Positions 11,237 through 21,941 of a DNA stretch of 64,000 nucleotides are shown one piece after another. Every line of letters begins with the position of its first letter. Positions within the stretch are counted from its first letter, which is position 1. The stretch lies in the NCBI RefSeq assembly GCF_000208745.1, contig NC_030853.1, positions 13,619,465-13,683,464 on the forward strand. The letters run 5' to 3'. The notes below the pieces were generated by a model that ran no database searches, was not told the DNA's origin, and was given only the letters and a program-made list of their open reading frames with translations. Made by a program: the position numbers and the translations under genes. The DNA is from Theobroma cacao. Its lineage: Eukaryota; Streptophyta; Magnoliopsida; Malvales; Malvaceae.

Positions 11237-12595
11237 TTGAGACAAGCTATTTTGGAGGAAGGTCATTCTTTCGTCTATGTTTTACATCCTGGAAGCACTA
11301 AAATGCACAAGACTATCAAGGAAAGTTATTGGTAGCCAGGTATGAAATGAGACATAGCAGAGTTTGTGACAAAATGTCTCACATGCCAGTAGATCAAGGC
11401 AAAACATCAAAAACCATCGGGTACTCTTCAGCCTCTACCTATCCCTGAATGGAAGTGGGAGCACGTAATTATAGACTTTGTATTGGGTTTATCGCGGACC
11501 TAGAGTGGGAAGGATGCTATTTGGGTGAGTGTGGATAGATTGACTAAGTCCACCCATTTCTTGGCTATCCATAGCACATATTCCATTGAGAGACTGGCTA
11601 AGCTTTATATAGATGAGATAGTGAGATTACATGAAGTCCTAATTTCTATCGTGTCAGATCGAGACCCTCGGTTCACTTCTCGATTTTGGCCAAAATTCTA
11701 AGAGGCTTTCGAAACTAATTTAAGGTTTAGCACTACCTTTCATCCACAAACAGATGGTCAATCTGAAAGGACCATTCAGACTCTAGAAGATATGCTACGG
11801 GCTTGTGTCATTGACTTTATTGGGAGTTGGGACAGACATTTGCCGTTGGTGGAGTTCGCGTATAACAATAGTTTTCAGTCTAGTATTGGGATGGCACCAT
11901 ACTAGGCTCTGTATGGGAGAAAGTGCCAAACTCCACTTTGCTGGGATGAAGTGGGTGAGAGGAAATTGTTTAATGTATAACTGATTGATCTGACTAATGA
12001 CAAGATCAAGGTTATCTGAGAGCGATTAAAGACAGCTCAAGATAGGCAGAAGAGTTACTCTGATAGACGAAGAAAAGATTTAGAATTTGAAGTTGATGAT
12101 AGAGCTTTTCTTAAGGTCTCTCCTTGGAAAGGTAATGATTTGAATACTTTGAGGTATTAAGTCTTATTTGATTATATTATTGTCGTAAATTGTGGTATCT
12201 TGTTGGATAATGAAAGGTGTGATCCGGTTTGCAAAACGAGGAAAGCTCAATCCGAGATACATTGGACCCTTTCGTATTATTGAACGGATTGGGCCAGTGG
12301 CATATAGACTAGAATTATCCCCAGAGTTGGATCGGATTCACAATGTCTTCCACGTCTCAATGATGAAGAAGTATGTACTTGATCCCTCCCGTATCCTCTA
12401 GGCACCTCCGATTGAGTTGCAAGAAGATTTAAAGTTTAAGGTGCAACTTGTACGAATTTTAGACCGAAAGGATCAAGTGTTAAGGAATAAGAACATTCCA
12501 ATGGTTAAGGTGTTGTGGAAAAATGCTCAAATAGAGGAGACGACGTGGGAAGTTGAGCACCAGATGAAAAACCAATATCCGCATCTTTTCTCCTA
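11237..12595 (+). pseudogene. pol A: integrase and chromodomain-like C-terminus
   Basis: The integrase shows the HHCC zinc motif (H near 11264, H near 11286, TCLTCQ near 11375) and a DDE core: Asp in IIDFVLGL, Asp in [10 protein letters not shown] (about 11648-11677), and Glu in [11 protein letters not shown] (11749-11781). Several stops interrupt it. After SPWKG an 85-bp insertion breaks the frame (described separately). The C-terminus includes [13 protein letters not shown] and then a chromodomain-like end, VKVLWKN...TTWEVE...YPHLF, typical of Tekay/Del chromoviruses, where it is thought to steer integration to heterochromatin. It ends at the stop after HLFS at about 12595. Confidence 0.85.
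12132..12216 (+). other. 85-bp intron-like insertion in pol A
   Basis: The sequence GAAAGGT occurs at 12127-12133 and again at 12212-12218. The segment from GT (12132) to AG (12216) is AT-rich, begins GTAATG and ends GAAAG. Removing those 85 bp rejoins the integrase C-terminus in frame; 85 is not a multiple of three. Chromovirus E has no insertion at the matching place (near 51100). It is either a small insertion with target-site duplication or an intron-like gain using AG and GT supplied by the duplicated site. Confidence 0.7.
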
Positions 12596-12633
12596 GTTCG
12601 GTAAGTGAAATTTTGAGGTCAAAATTTTACTTT

Positions 12634-12644
12634 AAGGGGGGTAG
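12634..12644 (+). promoter_or_regulatory. Polypurine tract before LTR B
   Basis: AAGGGGGGTAG lies directly upstream of the LTR B start (TGTCAAGCCC at 12648). It is the expected plus-strand primer site of a gypsy element. Confidence 0.8.
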
Positions 12645-12647
12645 TGT

Positions 12648-15600
12648 TGTCAAGCCCTACTCTATTATATACTTGTCATGTCATTCATGTGCTTGATAGA
12701 ATGTTTGCATAAGTGAATGTATCAAAAAATCGTTAAAAGTCAGTATTGTACCTAATGGTACAATTAAGTTGATTAAAGCCTCAAACTAGGCCAAATAAAG
12801 ATTTTACGATGTATTTGAGATTTATTGAATCTTAGAATGTCTTAATATGAGGATTTAGAATTCAAGGATTGATTTGGAGTTAAATCGAAAATTTTCATAA
12901 CATAGGGGCAAAATGGTCATTTTGCCACCCAAGGGCAAAATTGGAATGTTGGATGATATTTTGACTAAATTTTATTAATTAGAGCATTATTTGAATTTGA
13001 GAAGTGAAAATTTTCAATTTCAATATTTTTTCGAACATAGGGGTAAAACGATCATTTTAAGTGTCCATGAGGATGAAATTGGAAATTTTGGAATTTTACA
13101 CCATCATGACACTTGTCAAACCCATGAATTTCGTCCATTATTTTTTTTAAGTGAGAGATTATATGCGGTGAAAATGAAATGCTTAATTATTAAGTTTTTA
13201 AGCATGGACCAATTAAAAGGTGACATGTGTCAAGCTTTAATATTATTTTAATTGCCTATATAAACTCACTTAAAACCCTCACATTCACACTCTTATGGTC
13301 GGGCAAGCAAGGGAACAAAGAGAAAAAGGGAAGAACAAACCCTAGGAAGGAAAAATCTAAGAGAAATTCTTGGATTTCAAGGAATCAAGCAAGTAAAGGT
13401 AAGATTTTTTTATTTTAGCTTGTGATCTACCTTTCCCATGCATTCTTTTTCATTCTCCATGGCTGAAATTCAAGTTTTCAGGAGGGAACCTTTGCTAGCC
13501 AAACCTAGAGAGAGAAGTTTTGGTTATGAATTTTGCTAGATTTCATAATATCCTATTATTTTTAGTCATTTTGTGATGTTTGGAAGGAAAAACAAGCAAG
13601 AAAATCACATGTTCTTCAACCACCCTCATTTGGCCAAATTTTCTATAGGGCATGTTGATGATGGATTTGGTTGTAATTCATGTTATTTAGCTTGGAATTG
13701 ATGAATTATGATGTTGGATATCGAAACCAGTTATTGAAAAGTATAGTTCCTTTAGAAAATGGCTTGATGGAAACTGAGAAAATCATAGTAAATGGACTTG
13801 GATTTGATTCATAATGATATATATGGATTTACGAGACTGTGTAGACATTGATTAGTATGTTAGTTCAGAATCGAAATGTATTTCGAAAAATGGTGAAGTT
13901 AGTCAAAAATCAAGTTCATTGTAATGCTTTGGTGTATTAGATTATTGGAAGTGTAATGAATATATTTGGAATTGAATCGGATGTTTTGGTTAAATCAATG
14001 GTGTATGGTTTGAATTAGGTCAAATACAAATTCCTTCCGATCACAATTGAACCTATGTAAAACACCATCTTTAAGTGACTATCCGAACATTTCTCATTCA
14101 ACTTCATGCAACCATATAGAGTCTGAAATAGTTTTATAACAATTTGACACTAATGTATTGAATTACATATTGTGTATTATGGATAGGTGCTGAACCCCCC
14201 GATAAGGGCAGAGTTATCGTGCCAGAGGACCGAGAATAGGAGTACTCTTACCACTCCAAATTCCCATTATAGTGAGTAATCAGATGTTCATCTTAATTAT
14301 CTAAAGTGGTTTATACTTGTTTTAAGATTTTAAAGAATAAGGCACTTAATTTGTAAATTATTATGTTTTACATTTTAAATGTTGGTAAATGAATGAGATT
14401 TATAAATTATTCTGAAACTAAATGTTGATTTTCGAAATAGAGTAAGTTGAGGCTATACATTCGTATTATATATATATATACGTGATTTGAATTGATGGCT
14501 TATGAAATTGTTGTAGCATGAACGGCTGAAATTGTGGTTTTGTGAATTATATAAATTGTTTTGTCTTACATTGACAGGTTGGATAGTACTATATTAGCCA
14601 TGTTATGCTGTCGAAATTTTATTGATTTTGTGGGTTATTTATTTAGCTTACTGCAGTGGGCGAGTTTTCGTGGACCAACCTATTTGAGGGGCACGGTAAA
14701 TGCCGTTATATTTACCATAGTACGAGAGGCACGGAGGGTATCTCCTAAGGTAAAGTTTAGAGTTCACTTCACACCGAACCACCACGTGAAAGTGAAACTC
14801 AGCCAACGCCAAGGAACGGCTATATTTTTAAACGTGAAAACATGTTTTATGTGTATATGTCTTTTTAACTGCCTTGGCAGACTCGGTTGGATGCCCGACT
14901 CAAGGCATCATCAAGTACTAATTTTTGACGTGAGCCAAGTTTTTAAAAAAGTCATAAGCCTTGTTGATTTTCTTGATGAAATGTGATTGTTTTTACATTC
15001 ATTGAAATGGGTTTTGATGCTATGAATTATATATATATTGATGGGATGATTTAACTGTCTCCATTTACTCGACTTTAGATGCTACAGACGAACTCTGCTT
15101 ACTCACTAAGTTCATAAAAACTCACTTCTTCATTTTTTTAACCATTTTAGGCTCAGGATAATCTGTAGATAGTTGATTTCGTGGAGGATCTACTTTTGGA
15201 TTTACATCCATAGAAATCGAAGGTCTACCTTCCTATACATATTTGATTATTTTAGGGGCCCACATGTCATTGTAGAATATTTTGTATACCTGGCTACGTG
15301 TGCCACTATATATATGAATTTATTTTGCTTTTACGCTACAAAAATTATTTACGCAGAGTTTTATAAATATTATTTTATAAGAAAATGAAATATTTTATTT
15401 AATATTTTTATTTAATTTGAATAGCTATAATTTCACTTTAAATTGATGAATTAGACAACGAAACTTATTTTTAGATATGAAATGATGCTTATTACTCGTA
15501 TGTCATATTTTTACCAAGGTTCAAAAATTTTAGGTAAAATGACCAAAATACCCATGTGTAGTAGAAATTACTTTTTGATTTGAAATTAGTCTATATTTCT

Positions 15601-15752
15601 TTAAAACATGGTATTTAATAACTGTTGCTCTCAAGGAAGAAGTAAAACTGATGCGAAAGCCTTGCGAGGTTTCGGTTGGCATTTCGGGCAATAAATGTCA
15701 ATCGAGACATCGCGACGATTGTCACGGGCTCGATGGGAATTTCGGGTCGTGC
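12648..15752 (+). repeat. LTR B (shared central LTR of the tandem array)
   Basis: It begins TGTCAAGCCC and ends near GGGTCGTGCA, about 3.1 kb, close in length to solo LTR S1. The family end is GGGTCGTGACA, so the terminal bases have changed at the junction with gag B. It contains a perfect gypsy-LTR palindrome (12907-12926), a TATA box at 13257, a splice-donor-like AAAG/GTAAGA at 13399, and a short (AT)n run near 14467. It acts as 3' LTR to pol A and 5' LTR to gag B. Confidence 0.85.
13257..13264 (+). promoter_or_regulatory. TATA box of LTR B
   Basis: TATATAAA, in the same context as in LTR A. It is about 350 bp downstream of the palindrome at 12907-12926 and about 140 bp upstream of the splice-donor-like site at 13399. 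Promoter function is inferred from position. Confidence 0.6.
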
Positions 15753-16860
15753 AGCACCTACTGTTGAACATACTGAGACTCCTCCACATCCTCCACCTCC
15801 TCCACCATCTACTAATATTCCTAGTATTCCTGCCATGTCTTTTGAGGCAATTCAGGCATTGGTAGCTTTTCTTACTGCTATTACTGGCCAAGCTCAGGTT
15901 GGTCAAGCTCTTCCTGCTATTCCTCTAGCCGCACCTCCAATGCCACCACCACCACCTCCTGTTCCACCACAGGTGCCTGATGTCTCCATTTCTAAGAAAC
16001 TTAAGGAGGCTAGGCAAATGAGTTGCATTTCTTTTACGGGTGATCTGGATGCAACCGCAACTAAAGACTGGATCATTCAGGTATCAGAGACACTTACGGA
16101 TATGAAATTAGATGATGATATGAAATTGATGGCCGCCACAAGGCTACTTGAAAAGAGGGCCCGTAGTTGGTGGAATTTGGTAAAATCTCGTTCTGCTACT
16201 CCTTTGACCTAGTCAAATTTTTTGAGGGAGTTCGATGGCCAATATTACACTTATTTTCATCAAAAGGAAAAGAAGAGAGAGTTCTTAAGTTTGAAACAGA
16301 GAAATTTGACAATAGAGGAGTATGAGGCTGGTTTTAACGAGCTAATGTCTTATGTGTCAGATCTGGTGAAAACTGAGCAGGATTAGGCTAACTACTTTGC
16401 GGAAGGGCTCCGAAATGAAAGTAGAGAGCGCATGACAGTGACAGGTAAGGAGTCATATAAAAAGGTAGTACAAATGGCTCTATGGGCTGAGAAGCTTGCG
16501 ACTGAGAGTAAGAGGATTGGAGCTGAGTTTGCTAAAGGGAGAAATGCCAGTACATTTTTTGGCCAGCCTTTGAAAAAGGGCAAGGACTCATTTATTTCAG
16601 GGAGTGCTACCACTGCTTCAGTAGCAATTACTCGACCCTCATCTCAACAGTGACAACAAAAGTCTCATAAATTCAGTAGATCAGCGACGAGTGCTCTTGG
16701 GAAGAGTTCTGAGAGTTTTGATAGATGCCAAAATTGTGGAAAATTTCATACCAAGTCGTGTAGGGAGCCCGTACTGTGTTTTCATTGTGGTCAGAAAGGT
16801 CTCATGAGGAGTGCTTGTCCGCAGTTAGGACGAGCTACTGCAGCTGTTTAATCTCCCCAA
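15676..16860 (+). pseudogene. gag B, chromovirus capsid gene with two zinc knuckles
   Basis: This is the better-preserved gag copy. It opens at 15676 inside LTR B, so its first 26 or so residues are LTR-encoded, and goes straight into a proline-rich stretch and the capsid (KLKEARQM, LLEKRARSWWNL). Stops occur at 16210 (TTG to TAG by comparison with copy A), 16384 (CAG to TAG) and 16651-16653. The C-terminal nucleic-acid-binding part is present: a first knuckle CQNCGKFHTKSC and a second CFHCGQKGLMRSAC (about 16731-16830). The second should have His where Leu stands, so its zinc binding is probably lost. No start upstream of the LTR junction is visible. Confidence 0.8.
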
Positions 16861-17621
16861 GTTCTCATCAATATTGAAAGAAGGGATTCTTCTTGGTTAC
16901 AGCCGAGACAAGGTGTAGCGATGCGGTCCGGTGTGGGGAGTAATACCCCGGCATATCCACCCTCTAGACCACAGGCTCATACTTCGACTAAGGTTTTTGA
17001 GGTAACAAAGGAAGAGGCACGAGTTCGACCAAGTGCAGTAACAGGTACTATGTTTGTATTTGACAGAGATGCTTATGTTTTAATAGATTCTGGTTCAGAT
17101 AGATCTTATGTGAGCACGACATTTGCATCTTTTTCTGATAGAAACTTGTCACCTTTGGAGGAGGAAATTGTAGTTCATACCCTCAATGAGAACAGTTGGT
17201 TAGAAACACTTGTTATAGAGACTGTGGAATAAAGGTTGGTGAGGTAGAATTCAGGGCTGACTTAATTCCTTTAGAGATTCGAGATTTTAACTTGATATTG
17301 GGTATGGATTGGTTGACTATACATCGAGCAAAAGGGGATTGTTTTAGGAAAGAAGTTAAGTTTCAGAATTTTGAGGAAGAAGAGGTTGTATTTGCAGGGG
17401 AACGTCGAGTATTACCATCCTGTGTAATCTCGGCTATCAAAGCCTTGAAACTAGTGTAGAAAGGGTATTTGGCTTATCTAGCACATGTAATTGATACCTC
17501 AAAGGGGGAATCTAAGTTAGAGGATGTCCCAATAGTAAATGAGTTCCCTGATGTGTTTCCAGATGAATTACCAAGACTACCTCCTGATCGAGAGTTTGAA
17601 TTCACTATTGATTTACTTCCG
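16861..17621 (+). pseudogene. pol B: protease and start of the RT linker, truncated
   Basis: The aspartic protease is nearly complete. The catalytic motif is LIDSGSDRSYVS (about 17080-17115), and a conserved ILGMDWL follows near 17300. A frameshift falls at about 17232, and a stop at 17457 matches that at 9545 in copy A. The linker before RT (LPRLPPDREFEF) is readable to about 17615. There the sequence changes, within GGGTA, to LTR C. RT, RNase H and integrase are missing, removed by recombination. Confidence 0.8.
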
Positions 17622-18097
17622 GGTATCTCTTAAGGTAAAGTTTAGAGTTCACTTTACGCCGAACCACGTCGTGAAAGTGAAACTCCTGCCAATGCCAAGG
17701 AACGGCTATGTTTTTAAACGTGAAAACATGTTTTATGTGTATATGTCTTTTTTACTGCCTTGGCAAATTCGGTTGGATGCCCGGCTCAAGGCATCATCAA
17801 GTACTAATTTTTGGCACGAGCCGAGTTTTTAAGAAAGTCATAAGCCTTGTTGATTTTCTTGATGAAATGTGATTGTTTTTACATGGATTGAAATGGGCTT
17901 TGATGCTATGAATTATATATATATTGATGGGATGATTTAATTGTCTCCATTTACTTGACTTTAGATGCTACAAACGAACTCTGCTTACTCACTGAGTTCA
18001 TAAAAACTCACCTCTTCTTTTTTTTAACCATTTCAGGCTCAGGATAGTCTGTAGATAGCTGATTTCGTCGATGATCTACTTTTGGATTTACATCCTT
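17622..18097 (+). repeat. LTR C, left part
   Basis: From GGGTATCTCTTAAGG onward this matches LTR B from about 14733, so the first two-thirds of LTR C are missing. It ends at the S2 insertion site. Bases 18093-18097 (TCCTT) are the left copy of the S2 target duplication. The interrupted LTR resumes at 20995. Confidence 0.85.
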
Positions 18098-20994
18098 TGT
18101 CACGACCCGGTACTTCTCTCGAGCCCGTGACAATCGTCACGGTGTCCCGATAGATACTCATAACCTGGAATGCCAACCGGAACCTCGCAAGGCTTTAATA
18201 TCAGTTTATCACTCCCCTTGTGAGTAACCGTTGCTAAATACCATGTTCTAAAAGATTTTAAGTTATTTTCAACTTAAAACAATAAAAAAATGATTTTTGT
18301 CTCACAGCGGCATTTTGGTTATTTTTCCCTGAACATTTCAAAATCCGCTAAAAATGTAGTATGCAAGTACAAAACACATAATTCATAATCAAAAATAAGT
18401 TTAAACATCTAAAACCTTTATTTAAAATGAAATTATGATTATTTAAATATATAAAAAAATAAAAGAAATATTCAATAAAATATTCAATTTTCTTATTAAA
18501 CATTATTTTTAGAGTTTTACGTAAATAATTTTTGCAGCGTAAAAAAAAATAAGTTCATACATACTGTAATACAGTAAGCCAAAGTATTTAATTTAATTTA
18601 TAATAACTAGTGGGCCCCCGAATAACCGAAAGTAAGGGAGACTGTGAACCTACAGTTTGGAGGATGAAAATCCAATAGTAGCCTCAATGGAATTAGTTAT
18701 CTATAGTCTATTATGAGCCTGAAATGGGTGGAAAGGAGGGTGGTGAGATTATATAATCCTAGTGAGTAAACAAACACCATCAAAAATATCTAAAGTCGAG
18801 TAAATAGAGACGATTAAAATATTCCATCTCAATATGTATTTCTTAACGTAAATATTCATTTCATTTAAATAATCAACATGGCTTATGAGTATCTTAAAAG
18901 CTTGGCTCCTGTCAAAATCATTCTCGGGAATACCTTGACCGAGGCATTTAACAGAGTCTGCCAAGGCTGTTAAAAAGTTTTGTATACACATAAACATATT
19001 TTTAGTTTGAAAAATACAACCATTCCTTAGCGTTAGCAGAGTTCATCATCACGAGGTGGTTCGACATGACATGTACTCAACCATACCTCAAAAGATACCC
19101 TACGTGCCTCTCCGACCGAGGTACATATATAACCGGATTTCGTGCCCCTCTAATAAGCTGGTCCACAGAACCCGCCCACTGTAGCAAGCTAAACCCACCA
19201 CACAATAAAATATTGACAACACGACATGACTAATATTATACTACCCAGCCTATAAATGTAAAATAGAACAATTCATACAGTTCACAAACCACAATTCCAG
19301 CCAGTCATGCCAACACATTATCATAAGCCATCAATTAGAATCATAAATTACAACACAACAAGTGGTCTCCAGTTACTCTATTTTCAAAGCCATCATTCAA
19401 TTTCAAGACAATTTATAAACTCTTTTCATTTAAACACATTTTGTTTATAAAACCTAAAAATTAACCATTTAAACTCATTTTTCATAAAATCACAAAATCG
19501 GATAAAAACCAATTTAGATAATTAAGATGATAGTAAGGTTACTCACTATTTCAGGAGTCGAATTTCTAGAGTACACTGACTACCAATCCTCGGGTACAAT
19601 TTCTTTGCCCTTAGCAGAGGATTCACCACCTAGACATGATTCAAAATCAAGTAATTTACCACATTGGTGCTAAACCGTTATAAAACTATATGGATGCATG
19701 AAATGGAATGCAAATTGTTCAAATTATCGTCCAAACACGGTGTTCGCCTAATCGATCTATCACTTAATTAATTGGCCAATTCAACTCCAATTAACTCCAT
19801 TTTTCTTCCAATTCTCTAAACCATCAATCACAAATTCAATAGCATAAAATTTAGCAACATCACCTTCAAATTTTCCCTTAGGAATTTCGGCCATGATGGG
19901 TGCATCAATACTATAATTTTTCCTACTTGATTTTCTCACCGAAATTCATCATTTCCTAACCAAATTACTTGAAATAACAATCAAAATCATCATCAGTATT
20001 CCACATGGAGAATTCGGCCAATGATGGGTAATGGGAGAAAATGAATTTTTCTTGTTGGTTTTTCATGCTACATATCATTAACTAACTAAAAACACTAACA
20101 TATCTTAAAATCTAACCAAATCAAGCATCAAAACTCCTCCCCCCATGTCTGGCCAGCAAGGGATTCATCATGTTTTCATAAGATTCAACCATGAAAAATC
20201 AAAAAGAATGCATGGGAAAGGTAGATCTCAAGCTAGAATTGAAAAATCTTACCTTTTTTCACTTGTTTCCTTGAATTTTCACACTTTTCCCTTGAATTTT
20301 TCCACCTAGGGTTCTTGTTCTTTCTTTTCTTCCTTTGTTCATCTTTGGCCAGCCATAAGAATGAGAATAGGCTGATTTTATGCTGATTTTAAAGCTAAAT
20401 AATAAATGGATATAAACTTGACACATGTCACCATTCCATTGGTCCATGTGTCATACTTACCCATTAAGCAATCTCTCTCCACTACTTAAATTTTCTCAAT
20501 TATCCATGATAATATTGGGTAAAATTCATGTGTTGGATAAGTGTTGGGTGGTGTAAAATTATAATTTTGCCCTTAGGGTGGCAAAATGACTATTTTACCA
20601 ATATGCTCGAAAAAATGTCAGAATTAAAATTTTTCACTTCTCAAACTCAAATTATATCCCAAATGATCAATCTTAGTCAAAAATATCATCCATCACTCAC
20701 ATCTTAACCTCGGGTGGCAAAATGACCATTTTACCCCTAGATCATGAAAATTCCAATTTGACTCAAAATCGGTCTTCGAACTCCGAATCACCATTTTAAG
20801 TCATTCTGGGGTTTTAAAATTCTCAATTTCATCTTAAAATCTCTATTTGGACTAGTTCGAGGCTTAATTCAACTTAGTTGCACCACTAGGTACACTATCG
20901 ACTTTTGACATTTTTTCGAGGCTTTCCAAGTATGCAAGCATATTGTCAATCATATGAATGACATGGCAAGTATTTTATAAGGTCAGGCTTGACA
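18098..20994 (-). mobile_element. Solo LTR S2, inserted into LTR C
   Basis: The ends are TGTCACGACCC and AGGCTTGACA, length 2897 bp. A perfect 5-bp target duplication, TCCTT, lies at 18093-18097 and 20995-20999. The host sequence reads straight across the insertion when compared with LTR A (7989) and LTR B. It is the same family as S1 and LTRs A-C but in opposite orientation, so a family member inserted into a relative's LTR. Palindromic motifs occur at 20580-20599 and 20716-20735. A splice-donor-like GTAAGAT is present on the minus strand at 20247-20256. Confidence 0.92.
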
Positions 20995-21467
20995 TCCTTA
21001 GAAATCGAAGGTCTACCTTCGTGTACATATTTGTTTATTTTGGGAGCCCTCATGTCATCGTAGAATATTTTGTATACCTGGTTGTGTGTGCCACTGTATG
21101 TATGAATTTATTTTGCTTTTACGCTATAAAATTTATTTACGCAGAGTTCTTTAAATATTGTTTTATAAGAAAATGAAATATTTTATTTAATATTTTTATT
21201 TAATCTGAATAGCTATAATTTCACTTTAAATTGATGAATTAGACAACGAAACTTATTTTTAGACATAAAATGGATGCTTATTACTCGTATATCATATTTT
21301 TACCAGGGTTCAAAATTTTTGGATAAACTGACCAAAATACCCCTGTGTAGTAGAAATTACTTTTTGATTGTTTTTGATTTGAAATTAGTCTATATTTCTT
21401 TAAAACATGGTATTTAATAACTGTTGCTCACAAGGGAGAAGTAAAACTGATGCAAAAGCCTTGCGAG
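20995..21467 (+). repeat. LTR C, right part
   Basis: It continues LTR C after S2 and matches 15211-15670 of LTR B. It stops at CCTTGCGAG (21467), about 80 bp short of the LTR end, where unrelated sequence begins. Confidence 0.85.
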
Positions 21468-21487
21468 TGGTATTTGATTGTTTTTGA
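21468..21487. other. Filler DNA at a repair junction
   Basis: About 20 bp here belong to neither flank. TGGTATTT and GATTGTTTTTGA both occur just upstream in LTR C (about 21407 and 21368), so the filler looks copied from nearby, as in error-prone end joining. Confidence 0.55.
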
Positions 21488-21707
21488 CTCCTTGTAGTCC
21501 TGCCGCCAAATCCTCAATGGTAATACTGCTGGTTGGTTGTCTATCTGCATCATCTGAAGACTGTCCTTCCTCTCGCTTACTCATAGGCGTATCCGCCCTT
21601 ACTGGCCTAGTGGCCCTGCCACGTCTACCTCGACCCCCCTAAAGGTGGATGCTTGTGGCCTATCTGTCATCTCATAGGGGCATCTTGCTCCCTTATCCTC
21701 ATGTCTT
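21488..21707 (-). pseudogene. 5' fragment of a chromovirus gag (L1 element)
   Basis: Read on the minus strand, this matches the first part of gag E (55340-55577), including the segment rich in Arg and Gly (RPQAST...RGR). The start region reads MSPKT and then a stop where gag E has MPPKTRAA. Further frame breaks show decay. Only about 220 bp survive; the rest of the element was removed by the deletion that joined it to LTR C. Confidence 0.7.
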
Positions 21708-21941
21708 AGGCGACATTTTTACCTAGACAAGAGCAACACCTATTATTAAATACATTTTTTGTAATCATATATAAAGGAAAATATGGTTTCTAAGATAGGG
21801 AATCTATGCGGTCCCTTGGTTGTAAAATGTGTCGTGGTTCACACTTCACAACTGAAGTTCCCATATAAAGACCCGACACTCCGCTGAACCAACACAAGAA
21901 AGTCCTAGGACCTAGACAACCTAGGGCTTTGATACCAACAT
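21708..21941 (-). other. Leader and primer-binding site of the L1 element
   Basis: This lies between gag and the LTR and matches the leader of element E (55578-55802). The primer-binding site is at 21926-21938; it reads GGCTTTGATACCA on the plus strand, one mismatch from the complement of the tRNA-iMet 3' end. Confidence 0.75.

Larger units (their letters stand above)
6154..21467 (+). mobile_element. Tandem Tekay/Del-type chromovirus array (LTR A, gag-pol A, LTR B, gag-pol B, LTR C)
   Basis: The order LTR - gag-pol - LTR - truncated gag-pol - partial LTR shows a tandem array, not a simple element. Both gag copies begin inside the end of the preceding LTR, with no primer-binding site between. 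Pol A has PR, RT, RNase H, integrase and a C-terminal chromodomain-like segment, the domain order of Tekay/Del chromoviruses. Pol B stops early, where a recombination joined it to LTR C. Solo LTR S2 interrupts LTR C. The right end was cut at 21467 by an illegitimate join to another element. Confidence 0.8.

Noticed and set aside
12134..12211. Insert in pol A as a hAT-type MITE
   Set aside because: The duplication is 7 bp, the eighth base differs, and no terminal inverted repeat is visible.
15631..15906. Gly- and Arg-rich minus-strand ORFs opposite gag B
   Set aside because: They are antisense shadows of the proline-rich gag codons (CCA/CCT runs).
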